Positions 15,893 through 24,579 of a stretch of 64,000 nucleotides of DNA are shown in pieces. Source of the stretch: JBCFBK01 sp038562555. Lineage in GTDB: Bacteria; Bacteroidota; Bacteroidia; Bacteroidales; Prolixibacteraceae. The stretch spans positions 6,049-70,048 of the forward strand of contig JBCFBK010000028.1 of the NCBI GenBank assembly GCA_038562555.1, written 5' to 3'. The position numbers were made by a program, and so were the translations under genes. The notes under the pieces were generated by a model, which saw only the letters and a list, made by a program, of their open reading frames with translations, did no database searches and was not told the DNA's origin. Every line of letters begins with the position of its first letter. Within the stretch, counting starts at the first letter, position 1.

Positions 15893-16774
15893 ATGCACGA
15901 CGAAATAAAAACATACGAGCTGACGGCCAATACCGGTGTAACTACTGATTTCATCCTAAAAAATATGGGAGAGCTGTACGAAGCGTCAGGTGGAAGCCCC
16001 GATAAACCGCACCGCCATAATTATTATACAATCCTGTTGGTTAAAGCGGGAAGTGGCAGGCATATTATCGACTTCAAGGAATATGAACTCGCCGGCAACA
16101 GTCTTCACTTTATTCATCCCGGACAGGTGCATCAGGTCATCGCCTCTGAAAAACCCGAAGGATGGGTCATCAACTTTACCCCGCTTTTCCTGGTAAAGAA
16201 TCATATCCCGGACCAAATGGTCGGTGATGTATATCTGTTCAACAAACACAGCGAGTCTCCCCCCCTTCCTATACAGGAAAACCAGTTTGACCAGTACCTC
16301 GACATCATTCGCCAGATCAGGCATTACGAGGATCTCGAAATGGACTATAAACGGGAAGCACAGGGTGCTCTCCTGAAATTACTTTTGATCCAGAGCAATA
16401 ACCACTGTACCCGCTATAAAAATGAAAACCCCCAAACCATTGAAACCGGGAACCAATTGGTCAGGCATTTCAAGGATCTGATCGAAAAGCACTATCAGCA
16501 GTACCACAAAGTTGCCGATTATGCCGAAATGCTTGCCGTTACCAGTGATTATCTCAATAAACTGGTCAAAACGGTTACAGGTAAATCGGCCAAGGAGTAC
16601 ATTCTTGACCGGATCCTGATCGAGGCCAAAAGGGTTTTATTATTCACGGAACTAACCAATAAGGAGCTCTCGTATACCCTGGGATTTGAGGAACCCGCAC
16701 ATTTCAGTAATTTTTTCAAGCGGTACAGCGGCATCTCTCCCCTTGACTTCCGGAATACGGCACGCCAGTCCTGA
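15893..16774 (+). CDS. AraC family transcriptional regulator
   Basis: 293 residues from the ATG at 15893; an earlier TTG would only add an unconvincing 12-residue leader. The N-terminal cupin-type sensor (HRHNYYTILLVKAGSGRHIIDF, LHFIHPGQVHQV) is followed by two C-terminal helix-turn-helices (VADYAEMLAVTSDYLNKLVK; LSYTLGFEEPAHFSNFFKRYSGISPLDFR). It is followed on the same strand by pirin and YceI genes. A pair of identical 10-mers 21 bp apart starts at its stop codon and is a candidate operator for it. Confidence 0.92.
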   Translation: MHDEIKTYELTANTGVTTDFILKNMGELYEASGGSPDKPHRHNYYTILLVKAGSGRHIIDFKEYELAGNSLHFIHPGQVHQVIASEKPEGWVINFTPLFLVKNHIPDQMVGDVYLFNKHSESPPLPIQENQFDQYLDIIRQIRHYEDLEMDYKREAQGALLKLLLIQSNNHCTRYKNENPQTIETGNQLVRHFKDLIEKHYQQYHKVADYAEMLAVTSDYLNKLVKTVTGKSAKEYILDRILIEAKRVLLFTELTNKELSYTLGFEEPAHFSNFFKRYSGISPLDFRNTARQS

Positions 16775-16801
16775 TTTTTGCAATACCGGCACTGATTTTT
16801 G
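16771..16801 (+). promoter_or_regulatory. Direct repeat CTGATTTTTG x2, 21 bp apart: candidate AraC-type operator
   Basis: Identical 10-mers at 16771-16780 and 16792-16801, exactly two helical turns apart. The second lies about 25 bases upstream of a TAnnTTTG box. AraC-family proteins bind direct repeats at about this spacing next to the core promoter. Assignment to the adjacent regulator is inference. Confidence 0.5.
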
Positions 16802-16826
16802 TACGGTTAGTCAGATTTGGTCAACC

Positions 16827-16834
16827 TATCTTTG
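16827..16834 (+). promoter_or_regulatory. -7 box TATCTTTG upstream of pirin gene
   Basis: Exact TAnnTTTG, 42 bases before the pirin ATG. No good -33 TTG at 19-20 bases, consistent with a promoter that needs an activator. Confidence 0.5.
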
Positions 16835-16876
16835 TATCATCATAAAGAAAAAAAAGAAAGCAGAAAGGACTGAATT

Positions 16877-17590
16877 ATGAAGACAGTATTTCATCAGCAT
16901 GACACGAGAGGACATGCCGACCATGGTTGGTTAAACAGCTACCATACCTTTAGTTTTGCCAACTACTATAATCCCGAACGGGTCCATTTCGGGGCGCTTC
17001 GGGTATTAAATGACGATACAGTGATGGCCGGAAGAGGATTTGGAACGCATCCGCACGATAACATGGAAATCATTTCCATCCCGCTTGCCGGCGATCTGGA
17101 ACATAAAGACAGTATGGGTAACGAGGCAATTATCCGTGAAGGTGATGTTCAGGTCATGAGCGCAGGAACCGGCATTTTCCACAGTGAATTTAACCGGAAC
17201 AAAGACAGGGAAGTGAAATTCCTCCAGATATGGCTCTTTCCCGACCGTAAAAGTGTGACGCCGCGATACGACCAGATTTCGCTGCGGGATGAGGAAAAGC
17301 AAAATGAATTGTACCAGATCCTCTCGCCCGACCCGGAAGATGCCGGCGTTTGGATTTACCAGCAAGCCTGGTTTCACATGGGAAAATTCACCGAAAATAA
17401 GACGATAAATTATGCGTTAAAGAACAAACAAAACGGTCTGTATGTCTTTATAATAGAAGGAAAGGCTGCGGCTGCCGGACAGGAAATGGGACGAAGAGAC
17501 GGACTTGAAGTCAGCGACACACCCTCCCTGACCTTCGAAGTGAACCCTGGTACCCAACTTCTGTTAATGGAAGTACCAATGAACATTTAA
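16877..17590 (+). CDS. Pirin family protein (bicupin, YhhW/quercetinase-like)
   Basis: 237 residues. Metal-binding residues are His58 and His60 (THPHDNMEI), His102 and Glu104 (GIFHSEFN), so the N-terminal cupin is intact. Family members include quercetin 2,3-dioxygenases, but the physiological substrate of most bacterial pirins is unknown. It shares a likely operon with the YceI gene 18 bases downstream and lies just after an AraC regulator. Confidence 0.93.
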   Translation: MKTVFHQHDTRGHADHGWLNSYHTFSFANYYNPERVHFGALRVLNDDTVMAGRGFGTHPHDNMEIISIPLAGDLEHKDSMGNEAIIREGDVQVMSAGTGIFHSEFNRNKDREVKFLQIWLFPDRKSVTPRYDQISLRDEEKQNELYQILSPDPEDAGVWIYQQAWFHMGKFTENKTINYALKNKQNGLYVFIIEGKAAAAGQEMGRRDGLEVSDTPSLTFEVNPGTQLLLMEVPMNI

Positions 17591-17608
17591 TTTTTAAATC
17601 TATAAAAA

Positions 17609-18181
17609 ATGAAAACGATGAAGACCATGTTAGTAGCCATGAGCCTCGTAGTAGGCGGCAATGTAAGTGCAAAGGAACTGAAAGCAGATACCGAAAAAAC
17701 GCAGATCACCTGGTTAGGGAAAAAAGTGACCGGCCAGCACAACGGCACGATCAAATTAAAAAGTGGTACGATGACCGTTGAAGAGAATGCAATTGTATCG
17801 GGAAAATTCGTCATCGATATGACCAGCCTTGAAAACGTCGATATTGCCGATTCCGAGTCCAACCAAAAGCTCGTAGGTCACCTGAAGTCAGATGATTTCT
17901 TCGGGGTGGATAAATACCCCGAAGCCACACTTGCCATTACTGAAAAAGCCGAATTCACCGGCGACCAGGCCCATGTAAAGGGCGATCTGACAATCAAGGG
18001 GACTACCCATCCGGTGGAGTTTCATGTAACACGCGACGGCCAGGTTTATACAACTAAGGTCACGGTGAACCGTGCTAAATACAATGTGCGGTACGGATCT
18101 AAATCTTTCTTTAACGACCTGGGCGACAAAGTAATTTATGACGATTTCGAAATCGGCGTAAAGTTGGTTACGGAAGACTGA
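17609..18181 (+). CDS. YceI family protein, periplasmic
   Basis: 190 residues with a short signal peptide ending NVSA-KE. The lipocalin-like YceI barrel is clear: TQITWLGKKVTGQHNGTIKL, FVIDMTSLENVDI, HLKSDDFFGVDKYPEATLAI, GDLTIKGTTHPVEFHV. Family members bind isoprenoid-type lipids or similar amphiphiles. This is the canonical type; two divergent YceI proteins lie at 54-57 kb. Second gene of the pirin operon. Confidence 0.94.
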   Translation: MKTMKTMLVAMSLVVGGNVSAKELKADTEKTQITWLGKKVTGQHNGTIKLKSGTMTVEENAIVSGKFVIDMTSLENVDIADSESNQKLVGHLKSDDFFGVDKYPEATLAITEKAEFTGDQAHVKGDLTIKGTTHPVEFHVTRDGQVYTTKVTVNRAKYNVRYGSKSFFNDLGDKVIYDDFEIGVKLVTED

Positions 18182-18187
18182 TAACTG

Positions 18188-18216
18188 AAAAGGGGCTTTA
18201 CAAAGGCCCCTTTTTT
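18188..18216 (+). terminator. Intrinsic terminator after YceI gene
   Basis: AAAAGGGG-CTTT / AAAG-g-CCCCTTTT stem followed by a T-run, 7 bases after the stop codon. It may act on the convergent gene ending at 18220 as well. Confidence 0.88.
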
Positions 18217-18219
18217 ATA

Positions 18220-18834
18220 TCATTTTATTTCAAAGTCAAACATTTTTCTCCCTTCCAGATAACCTTCCAGTTGGTCACCGATAGCTACCGGCCCAACTCC
18301 TGACGGTGTCCCCGTAAAAATCAGATCACCGATTTTCAGCGTAAAATACCTGGAGATATGGCTGATTAGTTCATCAATCGGGTATAACATCATCGCCGAA
18401 TCTCCCCGCTGTACGGTGACCCCGTTTTTTTTCAGCTCAAATTTAATGGCATTCATATCAGGAAGGCTGGCTTTCGGCAGAAATTCGGCACTGATAACCG
18501 CCGACCGGTCAAAGGCTTTACTTTTCTCCCAGGGAAGCCCTTTTTCTTTCAGTTTGTTTTGTAAATCACGGGCGGTAAAATCAATACCAAGGCCAATCTC
18601 GTCATAGTAACGGTTGGCGAAGCAGGTATCAATATGAGAACCCAGCCGTTTTATCCGCACCACCAGCTCGCACTCATAATGCAGGTCGCTGCTGAACTCC
18701 GGAATATAAAAAGGATCATTATTCCGCAGCAATGCCGAATCGGGCTTCATAAAAATAACCGGTTCTTCAGGAAGCTCACTGTTCAGCTCGCGGATATGCT
18801 CGCTGTAATTGCGTCCGATACAAATTATTTTCAT
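18220..18834 (-). CDS. Fumarylacetoacetate hydrolase family protein
   Basis: 204 residues, the short FAH form. IICIGRNYSEHI at the N-terminus, LHYECELVVRI carrying the metal-binding Glu residues, and GDLIFTGTPSGVGPV at the C-terminus. Members act as acylpyruvases or oxaloacetate decarboxylases; the substrate here is not determinable. Follows dnaN and the exonuclease on the same strand, with a repeat-filled gap before it. Confidence 0.92.
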   Translation of the reverse strand: MKIICIGRNYSEHIRELNSELPEEPVIFMKPDSALLRNNDPFYIPEFSSDLHYECELVVRIKRLGSHIDTCFANRYYDEIGLGIDFTARDLQNKLKEKGLPWEKSKAFDRSAVISAEFLPKASLPDMNAIKFELKKNGVTVQRGDSAMMLYPIDELISHISRYFTLKIGDLIFTGTPSGVGPVAIGDQLEGYLEGRKMFDFEIK

Positions 18835-18912
18835 AGCTATTAGTCATTAGTAGGGAGTAGGGAGTCGGGAACTGCAAAAAATTCACTCCCGACTCATGAC
18901 TCGCTACCTGTT
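18835..18912. repeat. Two opposed 7-bp-periodic blocks between FAH and exonuclease genes
   Basis: Left block (18835-18876) has units such as AGCTATT, AGTCATT, AGTAGGG and AGTCGGG. Right block (18885-18912) has ACTCCCG, ACTCATG and ACTCGCT. The blocks are complementary where GAGTCGGGA meets TCCCGACTC, so they can form a hairpin. The left block starts next to the FAH start codon and the right block runs into the exonuclease stop codon. Confidence 0.75.
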
Positions 18913-19714
18913 ATTCTTTCATCCTCAGCTTGATCGCTGTCAGCACCTTCTTGGTATACAACGGAAATTCGCCGTTTATAATCCAGCCAAAATAGCCGGG
19001 CTGGTCGCGAAGAACTTTCTCTACCGGTATACCTTTATTCTTTCCGAAATTAAATACCTCAACCCCATTTTCATCATAGACGATGCGACCCACAAAATCC
19101 GCATTCCGGTCGTATGAAGAAAAACTGCACAGGGCCTCAACATTATTCTGGATGGGTTTGGTCACTTTACCATGCGGATCTTCATACTCGGCGTCCTCGT
19201 AAACATCAAGCTGAGCCTTCAGCACATCGTAGGTAGCGCGCGTATCGGCCATGGCGCCATGGGCTCCGTCGAGTTCCTGATGGCAGTAAAATTTAAAAGC
19301 TGCCGCAAGCGTTCTTTTCTCCATTTTATGGAAGATTGCCTGAACATCGATGAATTTCTTCTTCTTCAGGTCAATATCTACATCTACCCTTAAAAACTCT
19401 TCTGCCAGCAAGGGAATATCAAACCGATTCGAGTTAAACCCGGCCAGATCGCAGCCTTCGATAAACTGTGCCAGCGAACGGGCAACCTCGCGAAAGGTCG
19501 GCGCATCTTTTACGTCTTCATCGTAAATACCATGTATTTTACTGGAATGCGCGGGAATTGGCATTTCCGGATTGATCCGCAATTCCCGGCTTTCTTCACT
19601 TCCGTCCAGATTAATTTTCAGCAGGGCGATTTCAACGATCCGGTCTGTGACGATATTGATCCCGGTTGTTTCCAGGTCCAGAAAGACCAGTGGATTTCTT
19701 AAATTCAGCTTCAT
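18911..19714 (-). CDS. DnaQ-like 3'-5' exonuclease (DEDDh)
   Basis: 267 residues. Catalytic residues Asp13 and Glu15 (FLDLETTG), Asp99 (NRFDIPLL), His152 and Asp157 (AHGAMADTRA). This is the proofreading-exonuclease fold with a C-terminal extension (EVFNFGKNKGIPVEKVLRDQPGYFGW) common in Bacteroidota homologues. It lies directly downstream of dnaN, separated by a terminator-like hairpin, suggesting a role in replication or repair. Whether it is the replicative epsilon subunit is not certain. Confidence 0.93.
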   Translation of the reverse strand: MKLNLRNPLVFLDLETTGINIVTDRIVEIALLKINLDGSEESRELRINPEMPIPAHSSKIHGIYDEDVKDAPTFREVARSLAQFIEGCDLAGFNSNRFDIPLLAEEFLRVDVDIDLKKKKFIDVQAIFHKMEKRTLAAAFKFYCHQELDGAHGAMADTRATYDVLKAQLDVYEDAEYEDPHGKVTKPIQNNVEALCSFSSYDRNADFVGRIVYDENGVEVFNFGKNKGIPVEKVLRDQPGYFGWIINGEFPLYTKKVLTAIKLRMKE

Positions 19715-19821
19715 GTGTCCGTGTTTCCTTTTTCAATTTTGCAGACGCAAAATAACCTTTATTTTTTCAATTATAACGCTTTTTATTCGTTTGTTTCCGG
19801 CCATGCGCTACAGCCGGAAAA

Positions 19822-19850
19822 TAAAAAACCTAACAGGAATTCTGTTAGGT
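19822..19850 (-). terminator. Intrinsic terminator after dnaN
   Basis: 8-bp arms ACCTAACA / TGTTAGGT with a 7-base loop, followed on the minus strand by TTTTTTA. 23 bases after the dnaN stop codon. Confidence 0.85.
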
Positions 19851-19872
19851 CCGGGATTATTGTATTGATGTA

Positions 19873-21003
19873 TCAGGCATTAATCATCATCGGCATAAGA
19901 AGCATTAAAATATCTTCGTCATCCGACTCCTTTTCCACCGGCAAAAACAAGCCTGCCCGCGTTGGATCAGAAAGTTCAACACGAACTTCCGATGAGTTCA
20001 GGTTGCTGAGGATCTCCTGCAGGAAAGTCGATTTAAAACCTATTTCAATTTCATCGCCTTCGTACTGACATTTCAACCGTTCAACAGCAGAAATGGAGAA
20101 ATCGACATCCTGGGCAGAAACCACCAGTTGGTTGTCGTCAATCTGAAATTTAATCAGGTTGCTTGCCTGGTTGGCAAAGACCGAAACACGTTTAACTGTG
20201 TTATAAAATTCCAGGCGGTCGACCACCAGCTTGTTCGGATTGTTTGTGGGAATAACAGAATTATAACTCGGATAATTGCCCTCGACCAGGCGGCATATTA
20301 ATTTAAAGTTGCTCAATGTAAAAAATGCATTTTTGTCATCAAACTGTAGTTTTACATCAAAATCTTCTTTAACAAGCAAGTTTTTCAACAGGGCCGCGGG
20401 CTTTTTAGGAAGAATAAACGATGCTTCCACTTCGGCTTTGGCATCGCTGCGCTTGTAACGTACCAGCTTATGGGCATCGGAAGCAACGAAAGTCAGGTCG
20501 CGTTCGCCCAGCTCAACAAAAATGCCGTTCATCACCGGCCGCAATTCGTCGTCGGCTGTTGCAAAAAGAGTCTTTGCAATACCCCCCAGCAACACGTTAT
20601 GATTGACGTTGATTGTTGAAGCCGCCTCTTCCTTCAACTGAGGCAACTGTGGGAAGTCATCCCCGCTTTGTCCCACAATACTGAACTTTCCGTTCTCCGA
20701 ATAAATATCGATGGCAAAATTCCCCTGCTCAATTTTAAAGGTTAAGGGCTGCTCCGGGAATTCCCGAAGTGTTTCGTTCAGTAACCTGGCCGGAATGGCG
20801 ATATCCCCCTCACCTTCGGTATTATCCAGCGACAGGCTTGTTATCAGTGTCGATTCCAGGTCGGAAGCCGTTACTGTCAGCCGGTTGTTTTCCAGCTGAA
20901 ACAAATAATTATCGAGGATGGGCAATGTATTCTTTGAGCTAATCACCTTACTGATCGCATTCAGATGACTAAGCAATTCAGTACTGGAAACAACGAACTT
21001 CAT
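19873..21003 (-). CDS. dnaN: DNA polymerase III beta subunit (sliding clamp)
   Basis: 376 residues. Three repeated clamp domains. Characteristic segments are MKFVVSSTELLSHLNAISKVI, LPILDNYLFQLENNRLTVTASDLE, RPVMNGIFVEL, and a C-terminus ending LLMPMMINA (family LPMR-like end). Ring-shaped processivity factor that tethers polymerases, including the DinB and DnaE2 types found at the left end of the window. Length is typical. Confidence 0.97.
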   Translation of the reverse strand: MKFVVSSTELLSHLNAISKVISSKNTLPILDNYLFQLENNRLTVTASDLESTLITSLSLDNTEGEGDIAIPARLLNETLREFPEQPLTFKIEQGNFAIDIYSENGKFSIVGQSGDDFPQLPQLKEEAASTINVNHNVLLGGIAKTLFATADDELRPVMNGIFVELGERDLTFVASDAHKLVRYKRSDAKAEVEASFILPKKPAALLKNLLVKEDFDVKLQFDDKNAFFTLSNFKLICRLVEGNYPSYNSVIPTNNPNKLVVDRLEFYNTVKRVSVFANQASNLIKFQIDDNQLVVSAQDVDFSISAVERLKCQYEGDEIEIGFKSTFLQEILSNLNSSEVRVELSDPTRAGLFLPVEKESDDEDILMLLMPMMINA

Positions 21004-21045
21004 GTGCTTATTATTTTACAATTAAGATTTTGTTATTCTGAGATT

Positions 21046-21053
21046 CAAACATA
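21046..21053 (-). promoter_or_regulatory. -7 box TATGTTTG for dnaN
   Basis: Exact TAnnTTTG on the minus strand, 42 bases upstream of the dnaN ATG. No clear -33 element. Confidence 0.45.
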
Positions 21054-21198
21054 CTCAAGCATGCCGTTTCTCTTCGGGCCGGCAAATTATACGAATATAC
21101 AAAAATGCTTTTGTTTGCCTATTTTTTATCGTCAGATTTTATACAAAGAAATGAACAGGTATGCCAGGATCGCGTACCCCTGATTATCAACATCAAAT

Positions 21199-22329
21199 TC
21201 AGCTTCGCCCGCTCAGCTTTCCGATCATCATGGCTGCTGCTTTTTTTGAAGCTCCCGCTTCTCCAAGTTTCTGCCGGAGCTCTTCATAACTTTTTTTGAT
21301 CTGATCCCTGTATTTCTGTTGATTCAAAATTCTGTCCAGTTCGTTTCTGATTTTTTCGACCGTATAGTCCAGTTGCAGCAGTTCCCTGACGGCTTCCCGA
21401 TCCAGAATCAGATTAACAAGCGAGACCCATTTTGTTTTAATAATACGATGCCCCAGGAAATCAGTAACAAAACCTCCTGCCATACGATAACCGACAATCT
21501 GAGGGCATCCGATAATACCGGCTTCGAGCGAAACCGTCCCGGAGGCCAGAACGGCAGCTTCTGCCTGTTGCAGTACTTCGTAGGTTTTCCCTTTCATCAG
21601 TTTTACCTCGAATCCTGAAGTCAGCTCCGTATAAACCGCCTCATCAATATTGGGGGCGGAAGTGACAACGAGCTGATGCGACTTAAACGCGGAGGCTGCT
21701 TTAAGCATATCCGGCAGTAAAGACCTGATCTCCTGCAACCGGCTTCCCGGGAGTAAAGCAACAACCGGTTTTTCGGTCAACCCATTCTCTCCGCAAAACT
21801 GACTGAAATCCTTCTTTTCGGGGGCTGCAAGCAAGGCATCCAAAACCGGATTGCCTACATAATGGACGGCATAACCATGTTTATTGAAAAATTCGGTTTC
21901 AAACGGAAGAATGGTAAACATTTCATCGACAAACGCCCTGATCTTTTTTATCCGGCTTTGCTTCCAGGCCCATATTTTCGGAGATATATAATAATAGACA
22001 CGTATTCCTCTTTTTTTGGCGAATTCAGCCATCCGCAGGTTAAACCCGGGATAGTCGACAAGGATCAGGACATCCGGATTAAAATTCACGAGGTCCCGCT
22101 CACAGATCTTCATGTTCCGCCTGATGGTACCGATATTCATCAAAACAGGAATAAATCCCATGAAGGCCATTTCCCTGTAATGCTTAATCAACTTCATACC
22201 AGCCTGTTCCATCAGGTCTCCGCCAAATCCCCTGACCGCTGCATCCGGGTCCAGCAGAACCAGTTCCCGGATGAGGTTGGAGGCATGCAAATCGCCTGAA
22301 GCTTCTCCTGCTATAATATAATACCTCAT
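21199..22329 (-). CDS. lpxB: Lipid-A-disaccharide synthase
   Basis: 376 residues. Joins UDP-2,3-diacylglucosamine and lipid X to form the lipid A disaccharide at the inner membrane. IAGEASGDLHASNLI at the N-terminus, YYISPKIWAWKQSRIKKI, YVGNPVLDAL and LLPGSRLQEI are family hallmarks. Starts 32 bases after surE, the usual Bacteroidota pair. Confirms a Gram-negative envelope. Confidence 0.97.
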   Translation of the reverse strand: MRYYIIAGEASGDLHASNLIRELVLLDPDAAVRGFGGDLMEQAGMKLIKHYREMAFMGFIPVLMNIGTIRRNMKICERDLVNFNPDVLILVDYPGFNLRMAEFAKKRGIRVYYYISPKIWAWKQSRIKKIRAFVDEMFTILPFETEFFNKHGYAVHYVGNPVLDALLAAPEKKDFSQFCGENGLTEKPVVALLPGSRLQEIRSLLPDMLKAASAFKSHQLVVTSAPNIDEAVYTELTSGFEVKLMKGKTYEVLQQAEAAVLASGTVSLEAGIIGCPQIVGYRMAGGFVTDFLGHRIIKTKWVSLVNLILDREAVRELLQLDYTVEKIRNELDRILNQQKYRDQIKKSYEELRQKLGEAGASKKAAAMMIGKLSGRS

Positions 22330-22361
22330 TAATTTCAGCTATTGTGTGTAGATATCTTCAT

Positions 22362-23123
22362 TCAAAACTTCCACTCTTTCATTCGCCCGAATGTTTCCCG
22401 GCAGGTCATATCGACACTAACCGGTACGACCGAAACTTTCTGGTTCTCGAGGGCAAAAATATCCGTGCCGGGTATATCGGGCTCAAAATTCTTAAACGAA
22501 CCGGCCAGCCAAAAATAATCGCGCTGGTGCGGATCGGTCCTTCGCTCGACCTCTTCGATCCACTTTCCCGCGGCCTGCCGGCATACCTCAATACCTTTGA
22601 CATCCCCCTGCGGAATATTTACATTCAGACAGGTATACATCGGCAGACCGTTTTCTGCAACTGACTGAAAAACACGCGCCACCCACATCTTCGCCCGGGT
22701 GAAATCAGCATTGGGATCAAAATCACAAAGCGAAAATCCAATCGACGGAACTCCATGCAGGCTACCTTCGATAGCCGCACCCATCGTACCCGAATAAACC
22801 ACACTGATAGACGAATTGGAACCATGATTAATCCCCGAAACCACAAAATCGGGATGCCGTTCGAGCAATTGATTAAAGCCCACCTTGACACAATCGACCG
22901 GCGTTCCGTTACATTTATACAAAACATAGCCCGTCTCACTGTCCATTTTTGTCACCCGCAACGGCTCATCAACAGTAATAGCACTCGACTTGCCCGACAT
23001 AGCTCTTTCCGGAGCGATTACCACGACATCTCCAAAAAGACGCATAACATCAGTTAATTCCTTGAGTCCTTTCGCATAAACACCGTCATCATTGCTGATC
23101 AGGATCAACGGGCGCTCTTCCAT
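22362..23123 (-). CDS. surE: 5'/3'-nucleotidase SurE
   Basis: 253 residues from the ATG at 23123. The earlier ATG at 23159 lies upstream of the predicted transcription start and is unlikely. The metal site includes Asp12 and Asp13 (LISNDDGVYAKG), then SGKSSAIT and GINHGSNSSISVVYSGTMGAAIEG. Dephosphorylates nucleoside monophosphates and possibly short polyphosphate. First gene of surE-lpxB. Confidence 0.95.
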   Translation of the reverse strand: MEERPLILISNDDGVYAKGLKELTDVMRLFGDVVVIAPERAMSGKSSAITVDEPLRVTKMDSETGYVLYKCNGTPVDCVKVGFNQLLERHPDFVVSGINHGSNSSISVVYSGTMGAAIEGSLHGVPSIGFSLCDFDPNADFTRAKMWVARVFQSVAENGLPMYTCLNVNIPQGDVKGIEVCRQAAGKWIEEVERRTDPHQRDYFWLAGSFKNFEPDIPGTDIFALENQKVSVVPVSVDMTCRETFGRMKEWKF

Positions 23124-23145
23124 TTTATCTTCATTTAGGAGATGA

Positions 23146-23153
23146 CAAATATA
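23146..23153 (-). promoter_or_regulatory. -7 box TATATTTG for surE-lpxB
   Basis: Exact TAnnTTTG on the minus strand. Transcription would start near 23139, about 16 bases before the ATG at 23123, which decides the surE start. Confidence 0.55.
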
Positions 23154-23345
23154 AGCCAAACGCCGCGAACCTGTATCGTCTTTTTTCCGGTAATTTTCGG
23201 AGGAATAACACCATCACCTTATTCGCTGTTACGAAAACTTTACAAAACATTTTCACTTTTACATCATACTTTAAAAAAAAATTTCAAAAGTATTGTAATT
23301 ATTTCAAATTTATTTTTTAACATTGCTTAACTATTTCGTACGATA

Positions 23346-24578
23346 ATGACAACGAGCAAAAAAGAAGACCTGCAACATATGGCTGTCACTGAGCTGAAGC
23401 GCTACAAGCTGAGGATGCACATTTTAAGGACGCTCTACAAAAAAGGAATGCAGCCGGCCTCAACGCTGGCTAAAAAGACGAATGTCAGTCTCCCTACCGT
23501 TCGCGCCGTGCTTGACGATTTGATCCGCGATAAAATCGTGTGGGCTTCCGGTGTGGGTGATTCCATTGGAGGCAGAAAACCTGTGATATACAGCCTTGAA
23601 AAAGATTCCCATTTTATTCTTGCTGTTGAGATGGGACATTATGTGGCGAAAGCGACCATTGTGGATTGTCTGAACGACAATCGCACTTCGGTTCATGAAT
23701 TTGAAACAAATATTGACGATCCGGAGCTGGAAATCAAGCTGGAGAAAACCCTGGATAAGCTGCTCCGCGAAGCGGGTCTTTCCAAAGACAGAATTACAGC
23801 GATCGGGATTGGAATGCCCGGTTTAATTGATGCCGACAATGGCGTTAACCGGACGATCAGGGATCAGTCGGCACAACATGTTCGGGAAAGGATTTTCAGA
23901 CATATTAAGGTCCGTACGCTGGTAGAGAATGATGCGCGGATGCAGGCTCTGGGCGAATTTGTTTTTGGGAAAGCAAAAAACACCATGAATACCCTGGTTG
24001 TAAACTGGAACTGGGGTCTTGGGCTTGGCATGATCCTGAGCGGTGAGATTTTCCGGGGAGCTAATGGTTGTGCCGGTGAGTTCAGCCATATCAGGATCAC
24101 AGAGAACGGCAAATTGTGTGAATGCGGGAAACGAGGCTGCCTTCAGACCATTGCCGGCGCCAGGTCACTCCTGAACATGGCACACGAAGAAGTCCGGAAA
24201 GGCACGATTTCACAGCTTACAAAATTATTTTCGGCAAGAGCGCATGAAATGACTCCTGCCGATATTATCAATTGCGCCAAAAAGGGGGATGAACTTTCCA
24301 TCTCCTTGTTAAACAATCTCAGCACTAATCTGGGATGGGGATTATCAATCCTGATCCAAATCTATAATCCCGAGAAGATTATTCTGAACGGCCCGCTAGC
24401 TAAAGGAGATCAATATGTACTGATCCCGATTCAGCAGGCCATAAACCAGTATTGCCTGACCAGCATTTCGGACCACATCAGCATTGAAACCTCTGACCTG
24501 GGTGAAAATTCCGGTCTGCAGGGTGTGGCGGTTATGGTTTTTCAAAAAATTTTCAGGGACAAATCTCTCGAAATGTAA
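23346..24578 (+). CDS. ROK family transcriptional regulator
   Basis: 410 residues. An N-terminal winged helix-turn-helix (about residues 20-70: GMQPASTLAKKTNVSLPTVRAVLDDLI) is fused to a ROK sugar-binding/kinase-fold domain (IGIGMPGLIDADNGV, NDARMQALGEFVFG, GANGCAGEFSHIRI). The zinc motif CECGKRGC is intact, but the following Glu of the family signature is Gln. NagC/Mlc-type proteins sense sugars or sugar phosphates. The SusC gene starts one base after its stop codon, so the regulator and the transporter are almost certainly cotranscribed and translationally coupled. Confidence 0.93.
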   Translation: MTTSKKEDLQHMAVTELKRYKLRMHILRTLYKKGMQPASTLAKKTNVSLPTVRAVLDDLIRDKIVWASGVGDSIGGRKPVIYSLEKDSHFILAVEMGHYVAKATIVDCLNDNRTSVHEFETNIDDPELEIKLEKTLDKLLREAGLSKDRITAIGIGMPGLIDADNGVNRTIRDQSAQHVRERIFRHIKVRTLVENDARMQALGEFVFGKAKNTMNTLVVNWNWGLGLGMILSGEIFRGANGCAGEFSHIRITENGKLCECGKRGCLQTIAGARSLLNMAHEEVRKGTISQLTKLFSARAHEMTPADIINCAKKGDELSISLLNNLSTNLGWGLSILIQIYNPEKIILNGPLAKGDQYVLIPIQQAINQYCLTSISDHISIETSDLGENSGLQGVAVMVFQKIFRDKSLEM

Positions 24579-24579
24579 C

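Noticed and set aside
24484..24579. Extending SusC upstream to 24484
   Set aside because: This would place 96 bases inside the ROK coding sequence in another frame. The added residues look like shadow translation, and an ATG one base after the ROK stop codon gives a good start.
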